A DNA stretch of 52,651 nt from Caulobacteraceae bacterium. Lineage in GTDB: Bacteria > Pseudomonadota > Alphaproteobacteria > Caulobacterales > Caulobacteraceae. Positions 8,675 through 16,826 of this stretch are shown here, piece after piece. The stretch covers positions 1 to 52,651 of the forward strand of contig CANJXI010000019.1 of assembly GCA_947478785.1 (NCBI GenBank), read 5' to 3'. Each line of letters begins with the position of its first letter. The stretch's first letter is position 1. The translations under genes were made by a program, and so were the position numbers. The notes below the pieces were generated by a model. It was given only the letters and a program-made list of their open reading frames with translations, was not told the origin of the DNA and ran no database searches.

Positions 8675-10115
8675 ATCCCTCCGCCTTCTGGGCGCCTCCG
8701 CCGTGGCCCTGGCGATCGCCGGGTGCGCGACCGTGGGGCCCGACTTCAAGCCCGCGCCCGCGCCCCAGGGCGCGGCGGCGGCCGGCTACGCCATGCCGGG
8801 CGATCCAGCGCCCGCCGGGGTGCGCATGTCGCCGGAGGCGCGGGGCGCCGGGCCGTGGTGGCAGGCGTTCGGCTCTCCCGAACTCGACCAGGCGGTGCGC
8901 CAGGCGCTGGCCGACAGCCCCAGCGTCGCCGAGGCCGCCGCCACCCTCGCCAAGGCCCAGGCCGAACTCGCCGCCGCGCGCGGCGACCAGCAGCCGCAGG
9001 TCGACGCCCTGGCCAACGCCCAGCGCGAGCGAATCAATACCCAGGCGTTCGGCTTCAGCTTCCCGGGCCTCTTCAACCCGACCATCAGCCTCTTCCAGAT
9101 CGGCGCCTCCGTCACCTACGACCTGGACCTGTTCGGCGGCAAGCGGCGGGCCACGGAGGCAGCCGGCGCGCGCGCCCAGGCCGAGGGCCGGCGGGCCGAC
9201 GCCGCCTATCTGGCGCTCTCCGGCAATGTCGCCCTGCAGGCCATGCGCATCGCCGCGCTGCGGGCGCAGATCGCCACCGTGCAGGACATCATCGCGGCCG
9301 ACACCCACCAGATCGACATCCTGCGCAAGGCGCAGGTGATCGGCGGCGAGGCGCGCTCCTCGCTGTCGACGGCCATCTATCAGCTGGCCGAGGACCAGGC
9401 CCTGTTGCCGCCGCTGCAGCGTGACCTCGCCGCGGCCCGCCACCAGATGGCGCTGCTGTCCGGCCGTTCGCCGGCCGACTACGTTGCGACGGACTTCGAC
9501 ATGGCGAAGCTGACGCTGCCGGGCGAGATTCCGGTGAGCCTGCCCTCAGAGCTCATCCGTCGGCGTCCCGACATCGCCGCCGCCGAGGCTGAACTCCATG
9601 CTGCCACCGCCGACATTGGCGTGGCGGTGGCCAACCAGTACCCCAACATCAGCCTCTCGGCGCGCCTCACCCAGGGCGCGCTGAAGCCGGACAAGATCTT
9701 CGACTACGCCTCCAGCGGCTGGAGCCTGCTGGGCGGCGCCACCGCTCCGATCTTCGATGGCGGGCGTCTGAAGGGCGAACGCCGCGCCGCCGAGGCCGAG
9801 GCCCGCGCCGCGCTCGCCCGCTACCAGCAGACGGTGCTGCGCGCCTTCGCCCAGGTCTCCGACGTGCTGGCGGCGCTGGCCAGCGACCAGCAAGCGATCG
9901 CCTCGCTCAGCGCCGTCAATCACGCCGCCGACGTGGCCCTGCGCGACAACGAGGCCTCTTACCGCCTGGGCGGCGGCCCGCTGATCAACGTGGTTCAGGC
10001 CCAGCGCACGGTCAGCCGCGCCCGACGCGCCTTGGTGGAAGCCCAGGGCCGCCGGCTGGCCGACATGGTCGAACTCTACGCCGCCACGGCCACCGACTGG
10101 CGCGCCGCGCCCTAG
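8658..10115 (+). CDS. Outer-membrane efflux lipoprotein (NodT/OprM family)
   Basis: A 485-residue TolC-like channel protein. It starts at ATG 8658, preceded by GGAG, and overlaps the transporter gene by 17 nt. Residues 1-21 form a lipoprotein signal with the lipobox IAGC (Cys near residue 21), followed by ATVGPDF.P, typical of NodT. Two repeats of long Ala-rich helices (outer membrane efflux protein domains) follow, including the conserved SYDLDLFGGKRR-like strand (here TYDLDLFGG), SELIRRRPDIAAAE and a second ATAPIFDGGRL strand. It forms the outer-membrane exit duct for the EmrA/EmrB-type pump. It ends in the palindromic region at 10113. Confidence 0.93.
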   Translation: MPLSNRSLRLLGASAVALAIAGCATVGPDFKPAPAPQGAAAAGYAMPGDPAPAGVRMSPEARGAGPWWQAFGSPELDQAVRQALADSPSVAEAAATLAKAQAELAAARGDQQPQVDALANAQRERINTQAFGFSFPGLFNPTISLFQIGASVTYDLDLFGGKRRATEAAGARAQAEGRRADAAYLALSGNVALQAMRIAALRAQIATVQDIIAADTHQIDILRKAQVIGGEARSSLSTAIYQLAEDQALLPPLQRDLAAARHQMALLSGRSPADYVATDFDMAKLTLPGEIPVSLPSELIRRRPDIAAAEAELHAATADIGVAVANQYPNISLSARLTQGALKPDKIFDYASSGWSLLGGATAPIFDGGRLKGERRAAEAEARAALARYQQTVLRAFAQVSDVLAALASDQQAIASLSAVNHAADVALRDNEASYRLGGGPLINVVQAQRTVSRARRALVEAQGRRLADMVELYAATATDWRAAP

Positions 10116-10164
10116 ACCCTTTCCGGTTCAGGTGGAATCATCTGAACCGGATGAAAAGGGTCTA
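10113..10164. repeat. Extragenic palindrome 1 (possible terminator of the efflux operon)
   Basis: Arms TAGACCCTTT.CCGGTTCA and TGAACCGG.TGAAAAGGGTCTA form a long imperfect hairpin with a small bulge. The left arm includes the stop codon of the outer-membrane factor. It probably terminates the efflux operon, and its form suggests a dispersed palindromic element of this lineage. Confidence 0.65.
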
Positions 10165-10177
10165 TCTTCTAAAGCGT

Positions 10178-10227
10178 AGAGCGTGACGGGAGCTTCAACC
10201 GGTATCCACTTGAAGCTGTCACGCTCT
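10178..10227. repeat. Extragenic palindrome 2 (possible terminator of the EF-G-like gene)
   Basis: Arms AGAGCGTGAC...AGCTTCAA and TTGAAGCT.GTCACGCTCT enclose an 11-nt loop. The right arm overlaps the stop codon of the reverse-strand EF-G-like gene. Similar AGAGCGTGAC palindromes are, from memory, scattered in alphaproteobacterial genomes. Together with palindrome 1 it fills the 110-bp convergent gap. Confidence 0.65.
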
Positions 10228-12247
10228 AAGCCCCGGCCCGCGCCCCGCTGGCCGCGTCGGCCGCCAGCCTTCCCGTGAGTTCGGCCATGTGGTCGAAGTC
10301 GGCCTCGAAGGCGCCCAGGCCCTGGGTCAGGCCCCGCAGCTCGGCGATCAGGTGCTGGCGCTCGCTCTGCGGCAGGTAGGCCTCGATGCGTTCCCAGCCC
10401 CGCCAGTCCTCCCGCGGCGCCAGCCCCAGGATCTGCCCGCGGCGCGCGGTCAGCGCCGAGGTGACGTTGGAGGCGCTGGGGGAGGGCGAATAGACCGTCA
10501 GCTTCTCCACCGGCTCCAGCAGGATCGACCCGCACTGCTCCAGCCCCTGCTCGATGGCCAGCCGTCCGGCCAGGCGGAAGGCCATTTCCGAGCTGTCGAC
10601 CGCGTGGGTCTGGCCGTCCGTCAGCGTCACCTCCAGGTCGGTGACGGGGAAGCCGAGCGGGCCCTTCTCCAGCCCGTCCCGGACGCCCTGTTCGACGGCC
10701 GGTATCCATTGCTTGGGCACGGCGCCGCCGACCACCTTGGACTGGAAGACGAAGCCCGATCCGCGCGGCAGGGGACGGACCTCGATGGAGACGTCGGCGA
10801 ACTGGCCGTGGCCGCCCGACTGCTTCTTGTGCCGCGCCCGCGTGCTGGTGGGCTTTTGGATGGTCTCGCGGTAGGGCGTCTTGGGTTCCTCGGTGTCGAT
10901 CTCCACCCCGAAACGCCGTTTCATCCGCTCCAGCGCCAGGCGCACGTGGCCTTCGCCCTGGCCGGCCAGGATCATCTGCCGGGCTTCGGGGTCATGGATC
11001 AGCGACAGGCCGGGATCCTCCTCGATCAGCTTGCCGATGGCGCCTGACAGCCGGACGTCGTCCTTGTGGTTGCGGGCCGAGAGCGCCACGGCGAACAGCG
11101 GGCGCCGCGCGGCGCCCGTGGCCGTCACGGCCTGCGGCTTGCCGGTCGTCGACAGGATCTGGCCGGCCCCGGCGGCCTCGACCTTGCCGATCGCGGCGAT
11201 GTCGCCCACCGCCGCGCTGGCGATCTTCTTCAGCGCCCCGCCCTGCACCGCGAACAGCCCGCCGGCGCGGCAGCGTTCGCCGTCCGGCAGCAGGAAGTCG
11301 GCGCCGTCGGCCAGGGGCCGTCCGAACACGCGCGCGTAAGCCATCTTGCCAGACTGCCCGGCGTAGGCGGCGCGCAGCACATAGGCGCCGGTCTCTACGC
11401 CCAGCCGCTCGGCCGCGCGCGCCGGCGGCGGAGTCTCGTGGCGCAGGGCCTTGAGGAGCCGGCGCACGCCGAAGCCGTTCTGCGCCGAGCCGAAGAACAC
11501 CGGCACGATCAGCCCCTCGTTCATCTCGCGCACCAGGTCGGCGAAGACCGCGTCGCGGCTGGGGGTCACGTCGGACAGCAGCTGTTCCAGCAGTTCGTCG
11601 TCGAAATCGGCGATCTGCTCCAGCATGTGGAAGCGGGCCTCGGCCTCGCTGCCCTGCAGGTCCTCGGGGATATCCACCTGGGCGGAGGGCTCACCCGGCC
11701 GGTAGACGAAGGCCCGCTCGAGCGCCAGGTCGATGAAGCCCGAGACCTTCTCGCCCTCCCAGGTCGGGATCTGGCGAGCCACCAGCGGGGCGGAGCTGAC
11801 CGGCGCGAGCGCGGCCAGCAGCTCCGGCAGGGAGCCGCGGGCGATGTCCATCTTGTTGATGAATAGGGCGTGGGGGATCCCCAGCCGCTCCAGCTCCCGC
11901 AGGGTCGGCTGCAGGAGGACGGCCTTGGCCGGATCGGGTTCGGCCACCACCACGGCCAGGTCCACGGCGGGCAGCGCCGCGTCGAGGTCGGCGCAGAATT
12001 CCAGGGAGCCTGGGCAGTCCACCACGGTGTAGCGGTCGCCCATGAAGTCAAAGCCGGCCAGGTTCAGCTCGACCGAGTGGCCGCGCGCGCGGGCCTCGGG
12101 ACTGGAATCGCCGACCTTCTCGCCGCCGACCCGCCGATCGACGGCGCCGGTGGCCTGCAGCAGGGCCTCGAGCAAGCTGGTCTTGCCCGCGCTGGTGGGG
12201 CCCACGAGCGCCAGGGCGCGCACGGACCCCGCTGGTTGGATAGGCAT
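10226..12247 (-). CDS. Elongation factor G-like protein (EF-G paralogue)
   Basis: A 673-residue translational GTPase-like protein with the EF-G domain order: G domain, domain II, III, IV (GGHGQFADVSIEVRPL) and V. The G motifs depart from canonical EF-G: P-loop GPTSAGKTS (Lys22) instead of AHIDAGKTT, DCPGSLEF in place of DTPGHVDF, but a normal NKMD. The switch I RGIT segment is not recognisable; ARGHSVELN stands at that point. The start ATG at 12245-12247 has GGGAGAAG close upstream; an ATG 18 nt earlier is possible. Such paralogues (often called EF-G2 or FusA2-like) occur beside a canonical fusA elsewhere; whether it translocates or recycles ribosomes is unknown. It does not lie in a str operon, which supports paralogue status. 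Confidence 0.85.
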   Translation of the reverse strand: MPIQPAGSVRALALVGPTSAGKTSLLEALLQATGAVDRRVGGEKVGDSSPEARARGHSVELNLAGFDFMGDRYTVVDCPGSLEFCADLDAALPAVDLAVVVAEPDPAKAVLLQPTLRELERLGIPHALFINKMDIARGSLPELLAALAPVSSAPLVARQIPTWEGEKVSGFIDLALERAFVYRPGEPSAQVDIPEDLQGSEAEARFHMLEQIADFDDELLEQLLSDVTPSRDAVFADLVREMNEGLIVPVFFGSAQNGFGVRRLLKALRHETPPPARAAERLGVETGAYVLRAAYAGQSGKMAYARVFGRPLADGADFLLPDGERCRAGGLFAVQGGALKKIASAAVGDIAAIGKVEAAGAGQILSTTGKPQAVTATGAARRPLFAVALSARNHKDDVRLSGAIGKLIEEDPGLSLIHDPEARQMILAGQGEGHVRLALERMKRRFGVEIDTEEPKTPYRETIQKPTSTRARHKKQSGGHGQFADVSIEVRPLPRGSGFVFQSKVVGGAVPKQWIPAVEQGVRDGLEKGPLGFPVTDLEVTLTDGQTHAVDSSEMAFRLAGRLAIEQGLEQCGSILLEPVEKLTVYSPSPSASNVTSALTARRGQILGLAPREDWRGWERIEAYLPQSERQHLIAELRGLTQGLGAFEADFDHMAELTGRLAADAASGARAGA

Positions 12248-12399
12248 GTCGTCTTCTCCCATCACCTTGGGCGCCAGGGATGCCCGTCTGGGATGAGCGC
12301 ATCCTTGGCGCGGTTTTGGGGCGGTCGCGGACCGTTTCAGGGGCTCGCGCCGCCCTGACGGGCAAACCCTACGCCCGGATTTTCGGGGTGGCTAGCGGT

Positions 12400-13137
12400 T
12401 CAGAGGCCAGCCCGCAGCGCCGCCAGCGCCAGGCGATCCTTCTCCGCGTCGGTGAGACTGGCCAGGCTCGGGACCGGCTCCTCGGGGGCGGTGACCACCC
12501 GGCCGCCGCGCATGTAGAGCACATGATCGGCCAGCCGGGCGATCTCGTGGGCGTCGTGGGTGATGTAGAGGGTCGGGATCCGCAGCTCCCGGTGCAGCCG
12601 CTCCAGATAGGGCAGGATCTCGGCCTTGCTGTCGGCGTCCAGGCTGGAGAGCGGCTCGTCCATCAGCAGCAGGCGGGGCTGGGACAGCAGCGCCCGGCCC
12701 AGCGCCACCCGCTGGCGTTCCCCGCCCGACAGCCGCTCGGTGGACCGCGCGAGCAGCGGAGCCAGGCTCAGCAGCGCGACCGCGTCGTCCAGCCCGACCG
12801 CGCCCCCGCCGGCGCGGCTGGCGCCATAGTCGAGGTTCCCGCGCACCGACAGGTGAGCCAGCAGGCTGGGCTCCTGGAACACGACGCCGACAGGGCGGCG
12901 GTGACAAGGCAGGAAGGTGCGGTCGTCCTGCCAGACCTCGCCGTCGACGGTGAGCCGGCCGGGCACGCGCGACAGGCCCGCGATGCAGCGCAGCAGCGTG
13001 GTCTTGCCCGCGCCCGACGGTCCGCTCAGCGCCGTGATCCCGGTCGGCGCGATGCTGAACGCCGCGTCCAGCCCGAACGCCCCCACGCGGCCGACGAAAC
13101 GGCCCTCGACCCCGGCGCGAAGTGTGGGCGCGTTCAT
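12400..13137 (-). CDS. modC: Molybdate ABC transporter ATPase ModC (short form)
   Basis: A 245-residue ABC ATPase, last gene of the modABC operon. Walker A is GPSGAGKTT (Lys45), the signature is [15 protein letters not shown], Walker B is [12 protein letters not shown], and the H-loop is YITHDAHE. It energises molybdate import through ModB. Canonical ModC proteins are about 350 residues and carry a C-terminal TOBE/MOP domain that binds molybdate; this one stops soon after the ATPase domain ([17 protein letters not shown]) and lacks it. The ATG overlaps the modB stop by 4 nt (ATGA). It could serve another oxyanion, but the ModA and ModB neighbours argue for molybdate or tungstate. Confidence 0.88.
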   Translation of the reverse strand: MNAPTLRAGVEGRFVGRVGAFGLDAAFSIAPTGITALSGPSGAGKTTLLRCIAGLSRVPGRLTVDGEVWQDDRTFLPCHRRPVGVVFQEPSLLAHLSVRGNLDYGASRAGGGAVGLDDAVALLSLAPLLARSTERLSGGERQRVALGRALLSQPRLLLMDEPLSSLDADSKAEILPYLERLHRELRIPTLYITHDAHEIARLADHVLYMRGGRVVTAPEEPVPSLASLTDAEKDRLALAALRAGL

Positions 13138-13799
13138 CGCGGCATTCCCCCCGCGCGGCGGTCCACCAGCAGCAACGCCAGCAAGGCCGCGAACGAGAAC
13201 GCCACGACCCCCGCCGCGAGCCTGTGCGCCTCGCCGTACTGCAGCGACTCCACCAGCTGGTAGATGCGCGTCGAGATCACCTCGGTCTTGCCGGGCACCG
13301 AACCGCCGATCATCAGCACCACACCGAACTCGCCGATGGTGTGGGCGAAGACCAGGATGGCGGCGGCCAGGAAGCCGCGACGGGCCAGCGGCAGGGCGAC
13401 GGTCAGGAAGGCGTCGAGGGGTGAGGCGCGCAGCGTTGCGGCCACCTCCATCGGCCGCTCGCCCATGGCCTCGAAGGCGTTGCGGATCGGCTGCACCGCG
13501 AACGGCAGGGAATAGACCATCGAGCCGATCACCAGGCCCTCGAAGGTGAAGGCGAGCGTGCGGATGCCGAACGCGTGCAGCGGCGTCATCAGCGGGCTCT
13601 GCGGGGCGATCGCGATCAGGATGTAGAAGCCCAGGACCGACGGCGGGAGGATGATCGGCAGGGTGACCGCCGCGCCTATGATCTCCTTCCACCAGGACGG
13701 ACTGCGGGCCAGCCACCAGGCCAGCGGCGTCGCCATCACCAGCAGGAGAACGGTCGTCAGGCCCGCAAGCCGCAGCGTCGTCCAGATGACCTCAGCCAA
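13134..13799 (-). CDS. modB: Molybdate ABC transporter permease ModB
   Basis: A 221-residue inner-membrane permease with about five or six hydrophobic helices. It contains the ModB/CysT-like loop [27 protein letters not shown], which includes the EAA-type contact with the ATPase, and [15 protein letters not shown]. The start appears to be TTG at 13799, immediately downstream of the modA stop (2-nt gap) with GAGGT upstream; no better ATG is available before the first helix. It is translationally coupled on both sides, to modA and modC. Confidence 0.92.
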   Translation of the reverse strand: MAEVIWTTLRLAGLTTVLLLVMATPLAWWLARSPSWWKEIIGAAVTLPIILPPSVLGFYILIAIAPQSPLMTPLHAFGIRTLAFTFEGLVIGSMVYSLPFAVQPIRNAFEAMGERPMEVAATLRASPLDAFLTVALPLARRGFLAAAILVFAHTIGEFGVVLMIGGSVPGKTEVISTRIYQLVESLQYGEAHRLAAGVVAFSFAALLALLLVDRRAGGMPR

Positions 13800-13801
13800 A
13801 T

Positions 13802-14593
13802 TCAGCGGACCTCGTAGCCGTACTTCTTGATCATCGCGCGCGCCGCCGGCGTCTTCAGGAACGCGAGGAAGGCCTTGGCGGCCGGATTGTCCACGCCAGT
13901 CTGCAACAGGATCGCCTGCTGTTCGATGGGGGAATGCAGTTTCGCGGGCACGAGCCAGCGCGAGCCGCCGGCGACATTGATCACCTGGGAATAGGCCACC
14001 AGGCCGAGCTCGGCCGCGCCGGTATCTACGAACTGGTAGGCTTGGGTGATCGAGGTCCCCATGACGATCTTCGGCTTCAGCGTGTCGTAGACGCCCAGTT
14101 TCCTCAGGGTCTCGATCGCCGCCATCCCATAGGGCGCCGCGACCGGATCGGCGATGGAAAGCTTCTCGAACTTGCTGGTCTTCAGGACGGCGCCGGCGCC
14201 ATCGACCAGGCCCGGCGTCTTCGAATAGAGCGCCAGGCGGCCGACCGCGTAGGTGAAGCGCGTGCCCTTCACGCCCAGCCCCTCCTGCTCGGCCTTGGCC
14301 GGGCGCTCGGTGTCGGCCGACAGGAACACCTGGAACGGCGCGCCCTTGGAGATCTGGGTGTAGAACTGTCCCGAGGATCCGAAGCTGAGGATCGCGTTGT
14401 GGCCGGTGGCGGCCTTGAACGCGGTGGCGATCTCCTTCGCGGGCTCGGTGAAGTTGGCCGCCACCGCTACCTGGGTGTCGTCGGCCTTCGCCGCGGTCGA
14501 TCCCAACGCGACGAGGGCGGCGACGGCCGCCGCGCCCAGAACCTGGAACCGTCGGGTGATCCGCGCGCCGCGGACCGCTCGCATCGCCTTCAT
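13802..14593 (-). CDS. modA: Molybdate-binding periplasmic protein ModA
   Basis: A 263-residue solute-binding protein. The Sec signal spans roughly residues 1-37 (MKAMRAVRG..., a hydrophobic core, then A-K-A-D). The mature part begins with the family pattern [20 protein letters not shown], then [12 protein letters not shown] with the oxyanion-binding Ser, and FLSADTERP. It captures molybdate or tungstate for ModBC; ABC-imported molybdate feeds molybdopterin cofactor synthesis. I place the start at ATG 14593; an overlapping GTG lies one codon earlier and another ATG three codons later. A Mo-box-like palindrome lies 25 bp upstream. It is first of three in the operon modA-modB-modC. Confidence 0.93.
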   Translation of the reverse strand: MKAMRAVRGARITRRFQVLGAAAVAALVALGSTAAKADDTQVAVAANFTEPAKEIATAFKAATGHNAILSFGSSGQFYTQISKGAPFQVFLSADTERPAKAEQEGLGVKGTRFTYAVGRLALYSKTPGLVDGAGAVLKTSKFEKLSIADPVAAPYGMAAIETLRKLGVYDTLKPKIVMGTSITQAYQFVDTGAAELGLVAYSQVINVAGGSRWLVPAKLHSPIEQQAILLQTGVDNPAAKAFLAFLKTPAARAMIKKYGYEVR

Positions 14594-14618
14594 CACAATA
14601 CCCCAGCCAACTACTGGC

Positions 14619-14643
14619 CGTTATGTAGCCTAGCTACATGACG
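14619..14643. promoter_or_regulatory. Candidate ModE operator (Mo box) upstream of modA
   Basis: CGTTATGTAGC, a CTA spacer, then GCTACATGACG: an inverted repeat with 11-nt arms and one mismatch. It matches the outline of known Mo boxes (CGTTATAT-type half sites in inverted orientation) and lies 25 bp before the modA start codon, where binding would block transcription. No modE gene is in this window, so regulator identity is inferred. Confidence 0.6.
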
Positions 14644-14793
14644 ATTGGCGAGGGGCGAATTCAGGCCGCGCGGTCGCGCGCGGGACAGCAATCCTTCCGC
14701 GACTGTTGAAACATCAGGCGCCTGCGTCAGGCTTTGGGCGCGGACGTCCCACGCCTTGCGTCGCGCCGCCGGGCGACGCCTAAATCGCCTCCG

Positions 14794-15873
14794 ATGAATC
14801 GCGCCGTCTCCGGACTCCTGGCTTCGCCATTCCGCAACCTCGCCGCCGTGGTGGGGTTCGTGGTGGCGATGGTCGTGCTCGAGACCATCGGCTACGTGCT
14901 GGCCGGGTGGAGCCTGCAGGACGCCTTCTACATGGTGATCCTGACGGTCTATTCGGTGGGCTACGAGGAGGTGCGGCCGATCGATACGCCGGCTCTCCAC
15001 ATCCTCACCATCACCACCATCGTCTTCGGCTGCACGGCCATGATCCTCCTGACCGGGGTCCTGGTGCAGGTGTTCACGGTCGGCCAGATCAAGGAGCTCC
15101 TGGGGATGAACAACGTCACCTCGGAAATCGACAAGCTGAAGGGCCATGTGATCATCTGCGGTTTCGGCCGCATCGGGGTAATGCTGGCCAAGGACCTGAA
15201 GGACGGCGGCGTCGATCTGGTCATCCTGGAGCGCGACGAGGCCCGCGTCGCCCGGGCCCGCGAGCAGGGCTATCTGGTGGTCGATCTCGATGCCGCCGAT
15301 GAGTCCGCGCTAAAGGCCGCGGGCGTCGATCGCGCCCGGGTGCTGGCCACCGTGGTGCCCGACGACGCGGCCAATGTCTTCATCACGCTCACCGCCCGCA
15401 GCCTCAACCCGACGCTGCAGATCATCGCCCGCGGCGAGATGCCATCGACCGAGAGCAAGCTGCTCTACGCTGGGGCGAACAAGGTGGTGCTGCCCACACA
15501 CATCGGCGCCGAGCGGATGGCCGAGATGATACTCTATCCCGAGACCGCCCGCTTCATCCGGGGCTCGGAGCGGATGCGCGACTTCGACAAGTCGCTGCGC
15601 GACCTGGGCCTCTTGATGGAGGTGGTCACCGTCACCGACAACGCCGGCGCCATCGGCCAGACGCTGGACGAGATGGAGCGCCGCGCCAAGGGCGGGTTCT
15701 TCGTCGTCCAGCTCGACCGCCGGAGCGGCGAGATCATCACCCGTCCGCCCGGCGACACGCGGATCGAGGCGGGCGACGGGGTGCTGATCGTCACCCGCGC
15801 GGCGGCGGCCGTGGTGCGTTCGGCGTTCCAGGCGCCGGCCGAGCGGGTGAGGGTGGGCCGCAACGTCATATGA
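14794..15873 (+). CDS. Potassium channel-like protein with RCK (TrkA-N/TrkA-C) domains
   Basis: A 359-residue membrane protein. Two hydrophobic helices (about 14-36 and 64-88) flank a pore loop whose filter reads TVYSVGYEE at residues 51-59, versus TVGYGD in classical potassium channels. A Rossmann RCK domain follows (GHVIICGFGRIGVMLAKDL, about 119-240, with acidic ligand VILERDE), then a TrkA-C module to the end. This is the MthK/Kch layout, in which cytosolic RCK rings gate the pore in response to nucleotides or ions. I prefer ATG 14794 over an upstream in-frame TTG because the first helix starts shortly after it. It is divergent from modA. Confidence 0.85.
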   Translation: MNRAVSGLLASPFRNLAAVVGFVVAMVVLETIGYVLAGWSLQDAFYMVILTVYSVGYEEVRPIDTPALHILTITTIVFGCTAMILLTGVLVQVFTVGQIKELLGMNNVTSEIDKLKGHVIICGFGRIGVMLAKDLKDGGVDLVILERDEARVARAREQGYLVVDLDAADESALKAAGVDRARVLATVVPDDAANVFITLTARSLNPTLQIIARGEMPSTESKLLYAGANKVVLPTHIGAERMAEMILYPETARFIRGSERMRDFDKSLRDLGLLMEVVTVTDNAGAIGQTLDEMERRAKGGFFVVQLDRRSGEIITRPPGDTRIEAGDGVLIVTRAAAAVVRSAFQAPAERVRVGRNVI

Positions 15874-15917
15874 CCGCGCGCCTTTCCGTGGGCCGCGGCA
15901 GGGCCTAGGGTCACCCC

Positions 15918-16427
15918 ATGGCCGTCGCTTTCACCCGCGAGGAAGACTACGAGTCCCAGGCCGCCGACCTGCCGGACCGGCCGATCTCGCCGCATCCGAA
16001 CCTGGTCACTGCCAGCGGTCTGGCCGCCATCGAGGCCGCGCTGGCCGACGCCCGAGGCGCCTATTCCGAAGCCCAGACGCAGGGTGGCATAAGCGCCGAC
16101 CGCACCGCCATGGCGCGTGCGACCCGCGACCTGCGCTATTGGTCGGCGCGCCGTGCCAGCGCCCAGCTCACCGAACCGGACGGCGCGCCGGAGACGGTCC
16201 AGTTCGGCCGCACGGTCGAGGTCGAGCGCGAGGACGGCCGCCGCCAGACCTTCCGCATCGTCGGCGAGGACGAGGCCGACCCGGCCAGGGGCAGTGTCTC
16301 CTACGCCTCGCCATTGGCCAGCGCGCTGCGCGGCAAGGCGGTGGGAGACACCGCCATGGTCAATGGCGGCGAAGTCGAGGTCATGGCGGTGCGACCCGGC
16401 GCCTCCGCCGCGCCGCCCGATGCGTAG
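15918..16427 (+). CDS. GreA/GreB-family transcription elongation factor-like protein
   Basis: A 169-residue cytosolic protein. The N-terminal half is a predicted helical coiled coil (LAAIEAALADARGAY..., about 40-90), and the C-terminal half is a Gre FKBP-like domain with VQFGRTVEVEREDGRRQTFRIVGEDEAD, ISYASPLA-type (here VSYASPLASALRGKAVGD) and a final VEVMAVRP strand. Gre factors bind the RNA polymerase secondary channel. The coiled coil here is short, and its tip lacks an obvious Asp-Glu catalytic pair in the canonical context, so it may act like Rnk or other Gre-like regulators rather than as a cleavage factor. It is followed after 19 nt by a small secreted protein gene. Confidence 0.85.
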   Translation: MAVAFTREEDYESQAADLPDRPISPHPNLVTASGLAAIEAALADARGAYSEAQTQGGISADRTAMARATRDLRYWSARRASAQLTEPDGAPETVQFGRTVEVEREDGRRQTFRIVGEDEADPARGSVSYASPLASALRGKAVGDTAMVNGGEVEVMAVRPGASAAPPDA

Positions 16428-16446
16428 ACTAGGGGAGGAGCAACCG

Positions 16447-16785
16447 ATGATCCGCATTCTTACGATGGCCGGCCTGCTCCTGTCCGCCGCCGCCCCTTGC
16501 GTCCAGGCCGCGCCGCTGCCGCCGGGCATGCAGCCCTCCGCCACGTCGCGTCTGTCCATCGACCCGTCAGGCCCCCGCGCCGCCGTCGCCCAGCCCAGCG
16601 CCATCGAGGCCGCGGTGCTGCCGCAACGCTCCGTCGATCGCCGCCTGGGCGGCAAGGGTCTGGTCGGCTCGGCGGGCTTCCTCTGCGGCCGTCAGGCCGG
16701 CGTCGATCTGGCCGGCGCCGCGTCCGCCGCCGGCTACGATCCCCACGGACGGTTCCTCGGCGCGAAGCTCAGCTTCGCGTTCTAG
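16447..16785 (+). CDS. Small secreted hypothetical protein
   Basis: A 112-residue protein with a Sec signal peptide (MIRILTMAGLLLSAAAPCVQA-A, cleavage near residue 22). The mature part is Pro/Ala-rich, contains a single Cys in GFLCGRQAG, and ends LGAKLSFAF with a C-terminal Phe, the ending typical of outer-membrane beta strands. That may be chance for so short a protein. The ATG is preceded by GGGGAGGAG, a strong ribosome binding site, and the gene follows the Gre-like gene by 19 nt, likely in one operon. I recognise no family. Confidence 0.7.
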   Translation: MIRILTMAGLLLSAAAPCVQAAPLPPGMQPSATSRLSIDPSGPRAAVAQPSAIEAAVLPQRSVDRRLGGKGLVGSAGFLCGRQAGVDLAGAASAAGYDPHGRFLGAKLSFAF

Positions 16786-16787
16786 CG

Positions 16788-16818
16788 TTCTCTCCCTATC
16801 GCTTCGCGGGGAAGAGGA
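16788..16818. terminator. Imperfect hairpin between convergent genes
   Basis: TTCTCTCCCTATCGC followed by TTCGCGGGGAAGAGGA forms an imperfect hairpin in the 41-bp gap between a + and a - strand gene end. It closely resembles the better-formed element at 26860-26892, also in a convergent gap, which suggests a recurrent terminator-like repeat. Confidence 0.4.
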
Positions 16819-16826
16819 TTTGATGG

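Noticed and set aside
6821..8749. 642-codon open frame antisense to the efflux transporter genes
   Set aside because: High GC makes long antisense frames common. Its translation is rich in His, Arg, Gln and Asp with no domain, while the forward strand encodes clear EmrA and EmrB homologues.
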